From contig CAYJOG010000019.1 in assembly GCA_964371695.1 (NCBI GenBank), positions 1-15,065 on the forward strand: a stretch of 15,065 bases of DNA. Reading direction: 5' to 3'. This DNA comes from CAYJOG01 sp964371695 [NCBI: uncultured bacterium] (GTDB lineage Bacteria > CAYJOG01). Made by a program: the position numbers and the translations under genes. Below, piece after piece: positions 5,658-13,174 of this stretch. Positions within the stretch are counted from its first letter, which is position 1; every line of letters begins with the position of its first letter. Below the pieces are notes generated by a model, which saw only the letters and a list, made by a program, of their open reading frames with translations, ran no database searches and was not told the DNA's origin.

Positions 5658-6560
5658 ATTTACGATATCCCCGTGGCGCTCAAGAATCTGGACAAACCCA
5701 TTCCCCGGCATCCGCCTTGGCTCAAACAGCGCCTGCCGGTGGACCGCACCGAAGAAACCTGGCTGCGGGGCCAGCTCAAAGAAGGCGGCCTGCACACCGT
5801 GTGTCAGGAGGCCCGCTGCCCCAACCTGCACGAGTGTTTCAGCCAGCGCACCGCCACCTTTTTGTTGATGGGCAGTGTGTGTACCCGCGCCTGCACTTTT
5901 TGCGCCATACAAAAAGGCCGCCCCATGCCGCTGGACCCCCAGGAACCGGAGCGGCTGGCGGCGCTGACCGGGCGCATGGGCCTGCGTTATGTCGTGCTCA
6001 CCTCGGTGAACCGCGACGACCTGCCCGACGGTGGCGCGGGCCATTTTGTGGCCACGATCCGCGCTCTGCGCCAGCAGGCGCCGGGCATTGGCGTGGAAGT
6101 GCTCACGCCGGACTTCCGGGGCAATCTGGATAACGTGGACACCGTGGCCAGCGAGAAACCCGCCGTGTTCAACCACAACGTGGAGACGGTACCCCGTCTC
6201 TATGGCCGGGTGCGCCCCGGCAGTGTTTATGAACGCTCTTTGTCGGTGCTGGGCCACGTGGCGCGGCAGCACACCGATGTGCCGGTGAAAAGCGGCCTCA
6301 TGGTGGGGCTGGGTGAAACCCCCGAAGAAGTGCATCAGGTGATGGTGGACCTGCGGGAGGTGGGTGTGCGCCTGCTGGTGATTGGCCAGTATCTTTCGCC
6401 CGCCAACCAGCGCCTGAGCGAGCAGGCTTTTGTGCCGCCAGAGGTGTTTGAGAAGTGGCGCGAACAGGCGCTTTCGCTGGGGTTTGAAAAAGCCCACGTC
6501 AGCCCCTTTGCCCGCAGCTCTCACCACGCGGCAGAGCTGGCGGGAGTTACTCCCCCTTGA
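5655..6560 (+). CDS. lipA: Lipoyl synthase (radical SAM)
   Basis: LipA inserts two sulfur atoms into the octanoyl group bound to lipoyl domains of the 2-oxoacid dehydrogenase complexes and the glycine cleavage system, using radical SAM chemistry in the cytoplasm. Both iron-sulfur cluster signatures are intact: the auxiliary-cluster C-x4-C-x5-C (CQEARCPNLHEC) and the radical-SAM C-x3-C-x2-C (CTRACTFC). The C-terminal RSSxxA cluster ligand motif is present as ARSSHHA. SVNRDDLPDGGAGHF and PDFRGN are further LipA hallmarks. The length of 301 is typical. The start ATG is set by the family N-terminus and an in-frame stop just upstream; no good ribosome site is visible because the ATG lies in the terminal arm of structured repeat A. 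The 3' end overlaps the convergent Ppx/GppA gene by 14 bp. No lipB is in the window. Confidence 0.96.
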   Translation: MIYDIPVALKNLDKPIPRHPPWLKQRLPVDRTEETWLRGQLKEGGLHTVCQEARCPNLHECFSQRTATFLLMGSVCTRACTFCAIQKGRPMPLDPQEPERLAALTGRMGLRYVVLTSVNRDDLPDGGAGHFVATIRALRQQAPGIGVEVLTPDFRGNLDNVDTVASEKPAVFNHNVETVPRLYGRVRPGSVYERSLSVLGHVARQHTDVPVKSGLMVGLGETPEEVHQVMVDLREVGVRLLVIGQYLSPANQRLSEQAFVPPEVFEKWREQALSLGFEKAHVSPFARSSHHAAELAGVTPP

Positions 6561-8088
6561 AAACCACCTTGCGGCCAAAGAGGGTTTCAAACAGGTGGGC
6601 TTTTTCCTGGGCGCGTTCCAGGGCCAGGCGCGATTTCGACCTCAGTTGAAGACTGATTTCCACCCGCCCCCGCTGGTTTTTGGCCACCAGGTTTTTTACG
6701 CACTGGCGGTGGTCGTGGTCCAGGCCATCGGCAATGCGCAGCAGTGCCAGCAGCTTCATCAGTTCTTCGCGCTCCGGCGGCGGAAACACCGCCAGGGCCT
6801 TTTGGTCGGTCTGATCAGGCGGGCGGGTGTGAAAACGCACCAGTGCCGCCAGCCGGGCGCGGGTGTGGTTGTCCACCCCGGCGATGGCCCCGTGACGGAT
6901 GAGATAGTCGCCGTGTTTGGCGTGTTTGTCTGAGGAAATGAACGAGCCTATGTCGTGCAGCAGGCTGGCCAGTTCCAGGTCCAGCCGCGAGCCGTTGGTC
7001 ATTTTGTGCAGGTCTTTGAGCTGATCATAAAGGCTCACCGACAGCCGCCGCACCTGCTCGGCGTGCTGGGCCTCGTAATGAAACCGCGTGGCGAATTCCC
7101 GCACCGAAGCCCGCAGGGCCTGGGCGCTGAAGGTGCTGCCGTGGGCCACGCGGCCCAGTCGGCTGAGCATCATCTGCGTGAGCACGCCCTCGCGCACACC
7201 CACGCCCGGCGCTACAAAGTGCCCGATGTTCAGCACGCGCCCCAGGGTGCTGAACACCAGCGCGGCCACGCCCATCACCTCGGCGCGGTCGCGGCGCACG
7301 TTAAAAATCTTCATGCGTTCGGGCACGTCCAGCCCCAGCATCTGCCACAGGTGCTCGTGCAGGGCATACACGTCTATCACCGGCAGGCCGCCCCGCAGGT
7401 CTCCGGGCGCAATCACACAAAGCGCCTCGGCGTTGCCGCCGCAGGCCACGATTTCGCCGCCCCCAAGATCAAGCTCATCGGGCAACTGGGCCCGCAGCAG
7501 GCCCATTACGTGGCCCCTTATGGCCTGCACCTGGGCGGGTGTGATGGCCCCGGTCACACCAAAGGTTTCCATCAGGCGCACGGTGCCGATGGGCAGGGTC
7601 AGGCTCTGCTCCACCTTGCCTTTTTTCATCACGTTGATTTCCAGGCTGCCGCCACCCAGATCCAGAATCAGGCGCGGCGGCAGTTTTTCGCCCATCACGC
7701 GCATCACCGCCAAGCGCACCAGACGGGCTTCTTCCACGCCGTCAATCACTTCCAGTTTGATGCCCGATTCTTTCTGCACGCGCTTGAGCAGGGTTTTGCG
7801 GTTGCCCGCCTCGCGGGTGGCGCTGGTGGCCACGGCGCGGTAATCCCGCACGCCGTGGTGCTCCATGATTTGCCGGAAATGTTTGAAGGCCCGCACCGCC
7901 TCGTTGAGCGTGGGTTCGTCAAACTCGTGGTGGGTGAACACGTGGTGGCCCAGGCGCACGGCCACGCGCTCGGTGAAGAGGGGTTCGAACCCCTCGCCGG
8001 GGCCGGGGCGCGCCACCACCAGACGCAGGGCGTTGCTGCCCGCGTCAATCGCCGCGATGGGGTCGGGGCCGGGCAGTTGCTCGGTCAT
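6547..8088 (-). CDS. Ppx/GppA family phosphatase (exopolyphosphatase / pppGpp phosphohydrolase) with HD-type C-terminal domain
   Basis: This is a predicted cytoplasmic hydrolase of inorganic polyphosphate or pppGpp. The actin-like fold motifs are clear: AAIDAGSNALRLVV (12-25), ATSATREAGN (87-96), DGVEEARL with the candidate catalytic Glu (117-123), and the phosphate-binding LDLGGGSLEI (142-151). The C-terminal half (about 320-513) contains an HD-type helical domain with LLHDIGSF (376-383), His389 and His392, as in long Ppx proteins of about 500 residues. The ATG at 8088 was preferred because it forms an ATGA overlap with the stop of the upstream kinase-like gene; an in-frame TTG nine bases further upstream is less likely. 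It is translationally coupled to that gene and is the last gene of a three-gene minus-strand cluster. Sequence alone does not decide between polyphosphate and pppGpp as substrate. Confidence 0.93.
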   Translation of the reverse strand: MTEQLPGPDPIAAIDAGSNALRLVVARPGPGEGFEPLFTERVAVRLGHHVFTHHEFDEPTLNEAVRAFKHFRQIMEHHGVRDYRAVATSATREAGNRKTLLKRVQKESGIKLEVIDGVEEARLVRLAVMRVMGEKLPPRLILDLGGGSLEINVMKKGKVEQSLTLPIGTVRLMETFGVTGAITPAQVQAIRGHVMGLLRAQLPDELDLGGGEIVACGGNAEALCVIAPGDLRGGLPVIDVYALHEHLWQMLGLDVPERMKIFNVRRDRAEVMGVAALVFSTLGRVLNIGHFVAPGVGVREGVLTQMMLSRLGRVAHGSTFSAQALRASVREFATRFHYEAQHAEQVRRLSVSLYDQLKDLHKMTNGSRLDLELASLLHDIGSFISSDKHAKHGDYLIRHGAIAGVDNHTRARLAALVRFHTRPPDQTDQKALAVFPPPEREELMKLLALLRIADGLDHDHRQCVKNLVAKNQRGRVEISLQLRSKSRLALERAQEKAHLFETLFGRKVVFKGE

Positions 8089-8822
8089 GTGCGCCAAAGG
8101 GCGGCCAGTTCGCCCGACGGTTCGTATTTGATGGTGCGGATGCCCAGGTGTTCGGCGATGTGTTTGCGTATCTGCCGGTTCACCTCCAGCACCGGTTGTT
8201 CGGCGTTCAGGCGAATGAACGGGTCGCGGTTCAAAAAACGGTCAAACTCCTTGCGCAGCATGGTCTGATAGGTGATGAACGACTGGTAGAGATCCATGGA
8301 CAGGCTCATGTCGCGGCCGCTTTCCCAAAAACTCAGCACGGGACTTTTTTTGAACTCCCGCTCAAAAGCCACCTGGGGGGAGACCTCCATGAGAAACGTG
8401 ATGTCCGCTTTGGGAGTGGGGGCGAACACGCCGTCCAGATAATGCCGGTCTATGCCCCGCACGCAGGCGCGGGCCATGAGGGTGTAAACGTAGCGATCCG
8501 CCAGCACCACGCTGCCCGCCTTCAGCGCGGGCAAAATGATGTTGTCGATCTGGTCAAAAATATCGGTGGCGTACATCAGCGCCAGGGTGAGGCGCGTGAC
8601 GGTGTTGCGGGCCAGCAGGTCGTCCAGGTTGCGGGCCAGCAGGTGGCTGCGGCGCAGACCCATGGTCTGCACGGCATAACCGTTGGCCTCCAGCCATTCC
8701 TTGAGCAGCGCCACCTGGGTGCTGCGGCCAGAGCCGTCGGGGCCTTCGATGACAAAAAAACTGCCGGGCAAGTCACGGATGTTGTGGCGGATGGGAGACA
8801 CGTTTTTGAGCATCGGCGTCAT
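8085..8822 (-). CDS. Thymidylate-kinase-like P-loop protein with substituted Walker A lysine
   Basis: This 245-residue protein is of the dTMP kinase fold family and is paralogous to the upstream gene at 9034-9879. The P-loop is at residues 27-35, but it reads GPDGSGRST: arginine replaces the invariant Walker A lysine (position 33). LADRYVYT (108-114) corresponds to the DRY/H motif of thymidylate kinases, with Thr where most have Ser. The region ITFLMEVSP (141-149) matches the strand before the LID. It is longer than ordinary Tmk (about 205-215 residues). The Lys-to-Arg change suggests reduced or altered phosphotransfer; a regulatory or partner role to the paralog is inferred. The start has AGGAG seven bases upstream. 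The end overlaps the Ppx/GppA start by four bases (ATGA). Confidence 0.85.
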   Translation of the reverse strand: MTPMLKNVSPIRHNIRDLPGSFFVIEGPDGSGRSTQVALLKEWLEANGYAVQTMGLRRSHLLARNLDDLLARNTVTRLTLALMYATDIFDQIDNIILPALKAGSVVLADRYVYTLMARACVRGIDRHYLDGVFAPTPKADITFLMEVSPQVAFEREFKKSPVLSFWESGRDMSLSMDLYQSFITYQTMLRKEFDRFLNRDPFIRLNAEQPVLEVNRQIRKHIAEHLGIRTIKYEPSGELAALWRT

Positions 8823-8839
8823 GGGGTGCTCCTGATACC

Positions 8840-9097
8840 GATTCCAATTCCAGAAAGCAGGAATTGGAATCTTTTATTTGGCCTTGCCATTCGTCGTGAA
8901 TGGCTGCGGCCCGGCGCGGCGCAGGCAAAGCCCGCTTGCGCCGCGAACACCTCCGGCGCTTGTTGCGCCTCGGTGTTCGAATCGAATTCATCCATGAATT
9001 CATGCCAATTCTTCTCATTTTTTTCTGATTTCATCATGGTTTCCCGCCAGTCAATCCTTCCGGCGGTTTTCTGCCATCTCGGAGTAGAATTGGCATG
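8840..9097. repeat. Multi-stem structured repeat, copy B
   Basis: This is a longer relative of copy A at 5470-5657. An extra leading hairpin, GATTCCAATTCC/GGAATTGGAATC, lies at 8840-8851 and 8860-8871 and is followed by TTTTATTT. Stem 1: GCCATTC/GAATGGC, 8886-8892 and 8898-8904. Stem 2: nine pairs, 8915-8923 and 8937-8945. Stem 3: CGAACACC/GGTGTTCG, 8944-8951 and 8972-8979, with inner GGCGC/GCGCC (8955-8959, 8965-8969). Stem 4: GAATTCAT/ATGAATTC, 8984-8991 and 8994-9001. Stem 5: CATGCCAATTCT and its complement, 9001-9012 and 9086-9097, around a 73-base loop. Compared with copy A, stem 1 has a G-C pair replaced by A-T on both arms. The element separates the two kinase-like genes and overlaps the 3' end of the upstream one. 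Confidence 0.82.
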
Positions 9098-9879
9098 AAT
9101 CTGGAAAGATCGATGCGGCTGGTGACGATTTCGCGCATCAGCAACTGCTGCTGGTTCATCGCCAGCGTGGCGTCCATTTTCACAAACCGGTCTTTTTTCT
9201 CCATGCTGTCATAGGCTTCCAGAATGCGCGCCTGCACCAGACGAAAACTTTCCTCCGGGTCGCTGGAAAGCCCCAGATCCATGCCCGCTTCGTAATATTT
9301 CAGACGGGGACGGCCAGAGAGAATGCGCTCCAGCGACACCGCCAGAGGCGCACGAAAGAAAAACGTGATGTCGGGCACCGGCGCGAAGGAATAGAGGTTG
9401 CGCAGCCAGGCGGGGTCGCAGCCCCGTGCGCTGTCGCGGGCAAAGGCGGTGTAGATGTACCTGTCCGCCAGCACCAGATAACCCCCGCGCAAAAGCGGCA
9501 TGATCTGCCGCTCCAGGCGGTCGGCGAAGTCTGCCGCGTGAATGAGCGAAAAGGTGTGCGGAGTGAGCAGGCGCTCTTTTTTGCCGCGCTTGGTGGCGTT
9601 TTTCACCAGGGGCGAGCTGTTCCACTCGGTGAAATAGATTTTGTACCCCGACACCTCCAGCCAGCGTTTGAGCAGATAGAGCTGGGTGCTTTTGCCAGAG
9701 CCGTCAATGCCCTCCACCACAATCAGCGCGCCGGGGTAATCGCGCTGGGGCAGGGGAGGGTGTGCGAGAACTCCTTTGGCCGAAGATTTGGCCGTTTTCG
9801 CCGGGGCAGATTTTTTGGCTGGTTTTTTGGGGGCGGCGGCTGTCATGGATGAAGACCCGGTTAAGGCTAGACGCGCCAT
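9034..9879 (-). CDS. Thymidylate-kinase-like P-loop kinase (canonical P-loop paralog)
   Basis: This is a predicted nucleoside-monophosphate kinase of the dTMP kinase family. The Walker A motif GIDGSGKST (57-65, Lys63) is intact, and LADRYIYT (137-144) supplies the DRY motif. PDITFFFRAP and the following segment match the strand before the LID region. Compared with a housekeeping Tmk it is long: the first about 45 residues are a Lys/Ala/Pro-rich, probably disordered tail. The AYQ after the DRY motif of standard Tmk is not kept (FARDSARG), so the substrate may not be dTMP. The ATG at 9879 and a second ATG at 9846 both lack a clear ribosome site; the second would begin directly at the basic tail. 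The last about 20 residues and the stop codon lie in the terminal arm and loop of structured repeat B, so this C-terminus was probably acquired by insertion of the repeat. Confidence 0.84.
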   Translation of the reverse strand: MARLALTGSSSMTAAAPKKPAKKSAPAKTAKSSAKGVLAHPPLPQRDYPGALIVVEGIDGSGKSTQLYLLKRWLEVSGYKIYFTEWNSSPLVKNATKRGKKERLLTPHTFSLIHAADFADRLERQIMPLLRGGYLVLADRYIYTAFARDSARGCDPAWLRNLYSFAPVPDITFFFRAPLAVSLERILSGRPRLKYYEAGMDLGLSSDPEESFRLVQARILEAYDSMEKKDRFVKMDATLAMNQQQLLMREIVTSRIDLSRFMPILLRDGRKPPEGLTGGKP

Positions 9880-9973
9880 TTTAATATTTGTTTAAGGGCG
9901 GGGGAGGAAGATAGAGGTTGGAAGTCGGGAGTTGGAAAAAGAAAAAGCCCCATTGTTGAAGAAGGTCTTACTG

Positions 9974-10025
9974 TTCCCTCTCCCCAGGGGGGAGAGGGTG
10001 GCGCGTAACGCCAGGTGAGGGGGAA
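9974..10025 (-). repeat. CCCTCTCCC-type palindromic repeat, unit 1 (reverse)
   Basis: CCCTCTCCCC (9976-9985) and GGGGAGAGGG (9989-9998) form a 10-bp stem with a three-base loop. A second small stem, TGGCG/CGCCA (9999-10013), follows, and then GGTGAGGGGGAA, which is the reverse of the TTCCCCCTCACC that opens the forward units. The repeat belongs to the CTCACCC...CCCTCTCCC class of intergenic palindromes widespread in proteobacteria. Confidence 0.8.
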
Positions 10026-10067
10026 CAGGCTGGGCAGAAAGAATCAGACTTTTTTCAAAAGTTCTCC

Positions 10068-10135
10068 TTCCCCCTCACCCGCCTCTGGTTTCGCTTTGCT
10101 CAACTTTCGGCTGCCCTCTCCCTCAGGGAGAGGGC
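10068..10135 (+). repeat. CCCTCTCCC-type palindromic repeat, unit 2 (forward)
   Basis: The unit opens with TTCCCCCTCACCCGCC, passes through a middle segment containing TTTCGCTTTGCTCAAC, and ends in a perfect 11-bp stem, GCCCTCTCCCT (10113-10123) with AGGGAGAGGGC (10125-10135), around a single base. It faces unit 1 in inverted orientation. It is closely similar in sequence to unit 5 at 13175-13240. Confidence 0.82.
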
Positions 10136-10199
10136 AAGAAAAAAGGCTCTTATTATGTCCACATCTACTTTGAAAATGCGCTAAAGCGGGTGTTTATAT

Positions 10200-10250
10200 T
10201 TCGCCCCTCACCCGCCCCTTCGGGGCACCCTCTCCCCAGCGGGGAGAGGG
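10200..10250 (+). repeat. CCCTCTCCC-type palindromic repeat, unit 3 (forward)
   Basis: CCCCTCACCC is followed by a small stem GCCCC-TTC-GGGGC (10214-10226) and then the main stem CCCTCTCCCC/GGGGAGAGGG (10228-10237 and 10241-10250). The middle segment differs from units 2 and 5, which shows a variable centre between conserved ends. Confidence 0.8.
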
Positions 10251-10296
10251 AACCATCGGAGCCTTTTTTTTCAACCACAACTTCCAGCTTCCATCT

Positions 10297-13026
10297 CTAC
10301 CCCAACAACGCTTTCAGCGCCGGGTCAGTGGGAGCCTCGGTGTGGCCCAGACGCCAGGCAGCGGCCCGCAGGTGAACGTCGTCCAGCGCGGAAAGGTCTT
10401 CGGCCAGGGTTTTACTCATCACCAGCGGTGCGCCAAAGAGCTGCTGGTGCAGGGCGGCGGCCCGCTCGGATGTCAGCGGCATTTCCTCCAGCACTTTCAG
10501 CACCGGCGTGGCCAGGGATTTCTGACGCAGTTGTGAAACAGCCTCCAGCGCCAGCCCTCTGTCCTGCTTGTTGCCCGAATACAACCCCAGGCTCACCCGC
10601 TGGAAAAAATCGTCGCTCTGGCCCGACAGGGCCGTGAGCACCACCACAGCAAAAAGCACGTGTTCGCGCTCCACCTGCGACACAGCCTTTTGCAGAAAAT
10701 GCAGCATGTCGCTGTTTTTCAGTTCCTGCTGCACCCGCCCGGACGTGGCCTGACACCGCAGCACGCGCCCCAGGGCCGAGAGGGCGGATTTTTCCAGCGT
10801 GGTGTTAAAGGCTTCATCCGCATGGCTCAAAAGCAGGTGCAGCACCCGCTGGCGCAGGGCAAAGGGCGTGGCCTGCGAAAACAGGGCCTCTTGCAGCACG
10901 GTGTCCGCCAGAGCAAGACGGGCGGCGAAAAACTGCTGGGCCAGGGCGCTGAGCCGGGGGGACTGATCGGCCAGCAGCGGCAACACGGCCCGCAGCACCG
11001 CCTCGGTCTGGGTGTCCAGATGCGCCACAAACTGGACCGCCTCCAGACGCACCGGTGGCTGGGTGTCGTGCAGCCGGGCCAGCAGTTGTTGGCGCAGGGG
11101 TTCTTCTGGCGCCGGAAAAAGCGCAGCCAGTGTGCGCACCGCAGCGGCCCGCACCTCGCGCCCGGGGTGATCCAGAAAAGGCAGCACCGCGCCCTGCACA
11201 TCCGTTTCGCCCACCAGCGCCAGCATGTCCAGCGCGGTGGTTTTCAGGCCGCTGTCCTCACCTGACAAAATTTCGAGGGCGCGGTTTTTCAGCAGCGCCG
11301 TTTCTGAAAAATGGCTGCTTTGCATCAGGCACCGGGCCGCTGCGCCCAGTTCGTCTGCCGGTGTGGCGGGGTCGTGCAAAAGCTTCAGCGCCTCCTGCAC
11401 CACTTCGAGCCGGTCATAGGGGGCCAGAAACCGCAGGGATTCCGCCACCAGCGCGTTCATCTCCGGGTGTCCCTCAAACTTTTGCAGCGCCTCAAAAAGC
11501 GGGGCAAAGGCGGCTTCTTCACCGGGAAAACAGCCCAGCGTTTCCAGACACGCCTCGGCCACGGCGCGGTTTTCGGTGTCCGCCAGAATCGCCGCCACCT
11601 TGGGAATGTCCTCTGGCCGTTTGAGCTGGCGCAACAGTTCCAGACCCAGCAGCACGTTGGTGTGGCTGTCGTCCTTGAGCAGTTCCCCGGCCTGGGCCGC
11701 CACCAGGGCGGGGGGCAGCTCGCCCATGCGGTCGGTGGGCAGGCCCCGTTTTTTGAGCAGCCCCAGCACGCCGTGGTCATAGGCCCGCCACTGCGGAAAA
11801 ATCAGCACCACACCCGCCAGCGCCACCACCACCATCAAAAACTTGAGCACCTCGTTCATCCAGTCCGTGCCAAAACCCTGCCGCAGGGCCACCAGCACCA
11901 GTGTGCTGAGCACAATGGCCACCGGCTGCACCACGCCCCCCAAAAAGGCTTTGGCCACGCCCCAAAAGCGGCTGGCCAAGCCGTTGAACAGCAGGTTGTC
12001 CACGGGTTTGCGAAAGTAGGTGCGCAGTTCCTGATTGATGGCCTGGGCAAAAATGCCCGCCCACAAACCCTGGCTCGCCACCAGCACCCCCGCCGCGCCC
12101 AGATAGAGCACCGGGTGCAGCAGGCTGGAAAGCCCCACGCCCAGTCGGCTGATGAGGCGCGACGCCACCAGCAACTGAAAGCTCAGGGCCAGCAGGTTCA
12201 TGATGAGGTCGTATTTGCCAAAAAATGCGGCGCGGTCGGCGGGGTGGGGAAACTGCTGGGGATAAATCACGCCCTGATAGAAATAGACCATGAACTGTTG
12301 CAGCAGCGTGGACAGAAACACCCCCGCCGCCAGCCAGCGCAAAAGCGGCACACCCGCCGAAGCCTTCACGCCCTCGCCCATTTGCCTGAGCGGATTTTTG
12401 CGGGCAACGGGCGCGCCGGGTTTGAGCAGGCTTTCGCGCTGTCGGCTCACCCAGCCCACCACCGCCATGGTGAGGCCCGCCGAAAGCGGCATGATCAAAA
12501 GCAGCCACACGGGGGCGACCACCCCCAGCAGCAGAAACAGCACCGCGCCCCCCAGCATGGCCCCCAGGGGAATGCCCGCCGAGATGAACCCCGCGAGGCG
12601 CTTTTGTTCGTAGGCGTTGAGGTAGGCCCCCAGGTGGGTGCCGTCGTGCATGGCCACCACGGGCAAGAGCACAAACACACCTACATAAAGCAGCGCCGAG
12701 GCGATTTTGAGCTTGAGCAGCATGAGGCCGAAACACAGCAGGCAGAACACCGCCAGACTCACCAGCAGGCCCCGATAAAGCACCCCCGGCGAAGTGCGCT
12801 CGCTGAGGCTGGCGTAAAACACCGAGCCGATGAGCTGGAACACGCCGATGAGGGCGAACATCAGCGGCAGGGCGTCTTTGCCAAAATCGGCCACCACCAG
12901 ACTCATGGCCACGTTGCGCACCACCGTCACGCCGCTGAACAGGCACACCAGCAACAGCAGAAAAGGCGCGGCCTGTTTCATTTCGTCGCGCCGCAGCGAG
13001 AAGAGTTTTTCAAAGAGAGTGATCAT
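10297..13026 (-). CDS. MFS / ATP-ADP-translocase-like membrane protein fused to HEAT repeats
   Basis: This is a 909-residue inner-membrane protein. Residues about 15-415 contain roughly twelve hydrophobic segments (for example APFLLLLVCLFSGVTVV, LALMYVGVFVLLPVVA-like stretches, and the paired helices near 145-190) arranged like an MFS or ATP/ADP-translocase-type carrier. KKRGLPTDRMGELPP marks the linker. Residues about 440-880 are alpha-helical repeats with HEAT character (for example ALDMLALVGETDVQGAVLPFL, REVRAAAVRTLAALF and PPVRLEAVQFVAHLD), predicted to form a cytoplasmic solenoid for protein contacts. The transported substrate is unknown. Related large proteins, as I recall them, carry MFS, HEAT and a cyclic-nucleotide-binding domain on one chain; here that last domain is encoded separately just upstream. 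There is no strong ribosome site before the ATG. The N-terminus MITLFEKLFSL resembles the MTLFEKILFL start of the upstream gene. Confidence 0.85.
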   Translation of the reverse strand: MITLFEKLFSLRRDEMKQAAPFLLLLVCLFSGVTVVRNVAMSLVVADFGKDALPLMFALIGVFQLIGSVFYASLSERTSPGVLYRGLLVSLAVFCLLCFGLMLLKLKIASALLYVGVFVLLPVVAMHDGTHLGAYLNAYEQKRLAGFISAGIPLGAMLGGAVLFLLLGVVAPVWLLLIMPLSAGLTMAVVGWVSRQRESLLKPGAPVARKNPLRQMGEGVKASAGVPLLRWLAAGVFLSTLLQQFMVYFYQGVIYPQQFPHPADRAAFFGKYDLIMNLLALSFQLLVASRLISRLGVGLSSLLHPVLYLGAAGVLVASQGLWAGIFAQAINQELRTYFRKPVDNLLFNGLASRFWGVAKAFLGGVVQPVAIVLSTLVLVALRQGFGTDWMNEVLKFLMVVVALAGVVLIFPQWRAYDHGVLGLLKKRGLPTDRMGELPPALVAAQAGELLKDDSHTNVLLGLELLRQLKRPEDIPKVAAILADTENRAVAEACLETLGCFPGEEAAFAPLFEALQKFEGHPEMNALVAESLRFLAPYDRLEVVQEALKLLHDPATPADELGAAARCLMQSSHFSETALLKNRALEILSGEDSGLKTTALDMLALVGETDVQGAVLPFLDHPGREVRAAAVRTLAALFPAPEEPLRQQLLARLHDTQPPVRLEAVQFVAHLDTQTEAVLRAVLPLLADQSPRLSALAQQFFAARLALADTVLQEALFSQATPFALRQRVLHLLLSHADEAFNTTLEKSALSALGRVLRCQATSGRVQQELKNSDMLHFLQKAVSQVEREHVLFAVVVLTALSGQSDDFFQRVSLGLYSGNKQDRGLALEAVSQLRQKSLATPVLKVLEEMPLTSERAAALHQQLFGAPLVMSKTLAEDLSALDDVHLRAAAWRLGHTEAPTDPALKALLG

Positions 13027-13063
13027 TGGATTTCGGAATGGGCTGGGTGCGCTGGTTTTTGTT

Positions 13064-13130
13064 GCCCTCTCCCTGCGGGAGAGGGCAGACCGTGACAGAA
13101 CGGAGTGAGGTCACGGGCGGGTGAGGGGGA
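13064..13130 (-). repeat. CCCTCTCCC-type palindromic repeat, unit 4 (reverse)
   Basis: The stem GCCCTCTCCC (13064-13073) with GGGAGAGGGC (13077-13086) is followed by CCGTGA/TCACGG (13090-13095 and 13111-13116) and the closing GGGCGGGTGAGGGGGA. It lies in reverse orientation and pairs with unit 5. Confidence 0.8.
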
Positions 13131-13174
13131 GAGGCGTCGAAGTGGAAGTCTGAATTTTTCCCTTTCCAGGCTTA

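Larger units (their letters stand above)
9880..10296. other. Gene-free 417-bp interval made of palindromic repeats
   Basis: I see no gene here. The contents from left to right are: a short A/G-rich segment AGTTGGAAAAAGAAAAAGCC at 9930-9949, with a near-identical relative at 13795-13814; then three GC-rich palindromic units, listed separately (9974-10025 in reverse, 10068-10135 and 10200-10250 in forward orientation). A run of eight T at 10263-10270 follows the last palindrome. On the minus strand TATTAA at 9886-9881 is a weak -10 candidate for the kinase-like gene, without a convincing -35. Confidence 0.6.

Noticed and set aside
6955-8268. 437-codon plus-strand open frame opposite Ppx/GppA
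   Set aside because: Its composition is antisense-like (His/Gln/Ala-rich) and it crosses the end of one real gene and into another.
8085-8822. Polyphosphate kinase 2 (PPK2) as the partner of Ppx/GppA
   Set aside because: The DRY motif, LID region and P-loop context follow thymidylate kinase and not the PPK2 pattern (EGxDAAGK).
8840-8880. Intrinsic terminator formed by the first hairpin of repeat B and TTTTATTT
   Set aside because: The shape is right for plus-strand transcription, but no plus-strand gene ends here; on the minus strand there is no T tract after the stem.
8819-9037. 72-codon open frame inside structured repeat B as a real gene
   Set aside because: It lies wholly in the repeat, has no ribosome site of note, and its relative in copy A diverges and is truncated. 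Stem conservation explains the similarity better.
11311-13095. 594-codon open frame on the plus strand opposite the transporter gene
   Set aside because: It is rich in His, Gln and Arg with no domain pattern; the minus-strand frame has clear membrane and HEAT structure. This is a GC-rich antisense shadow.
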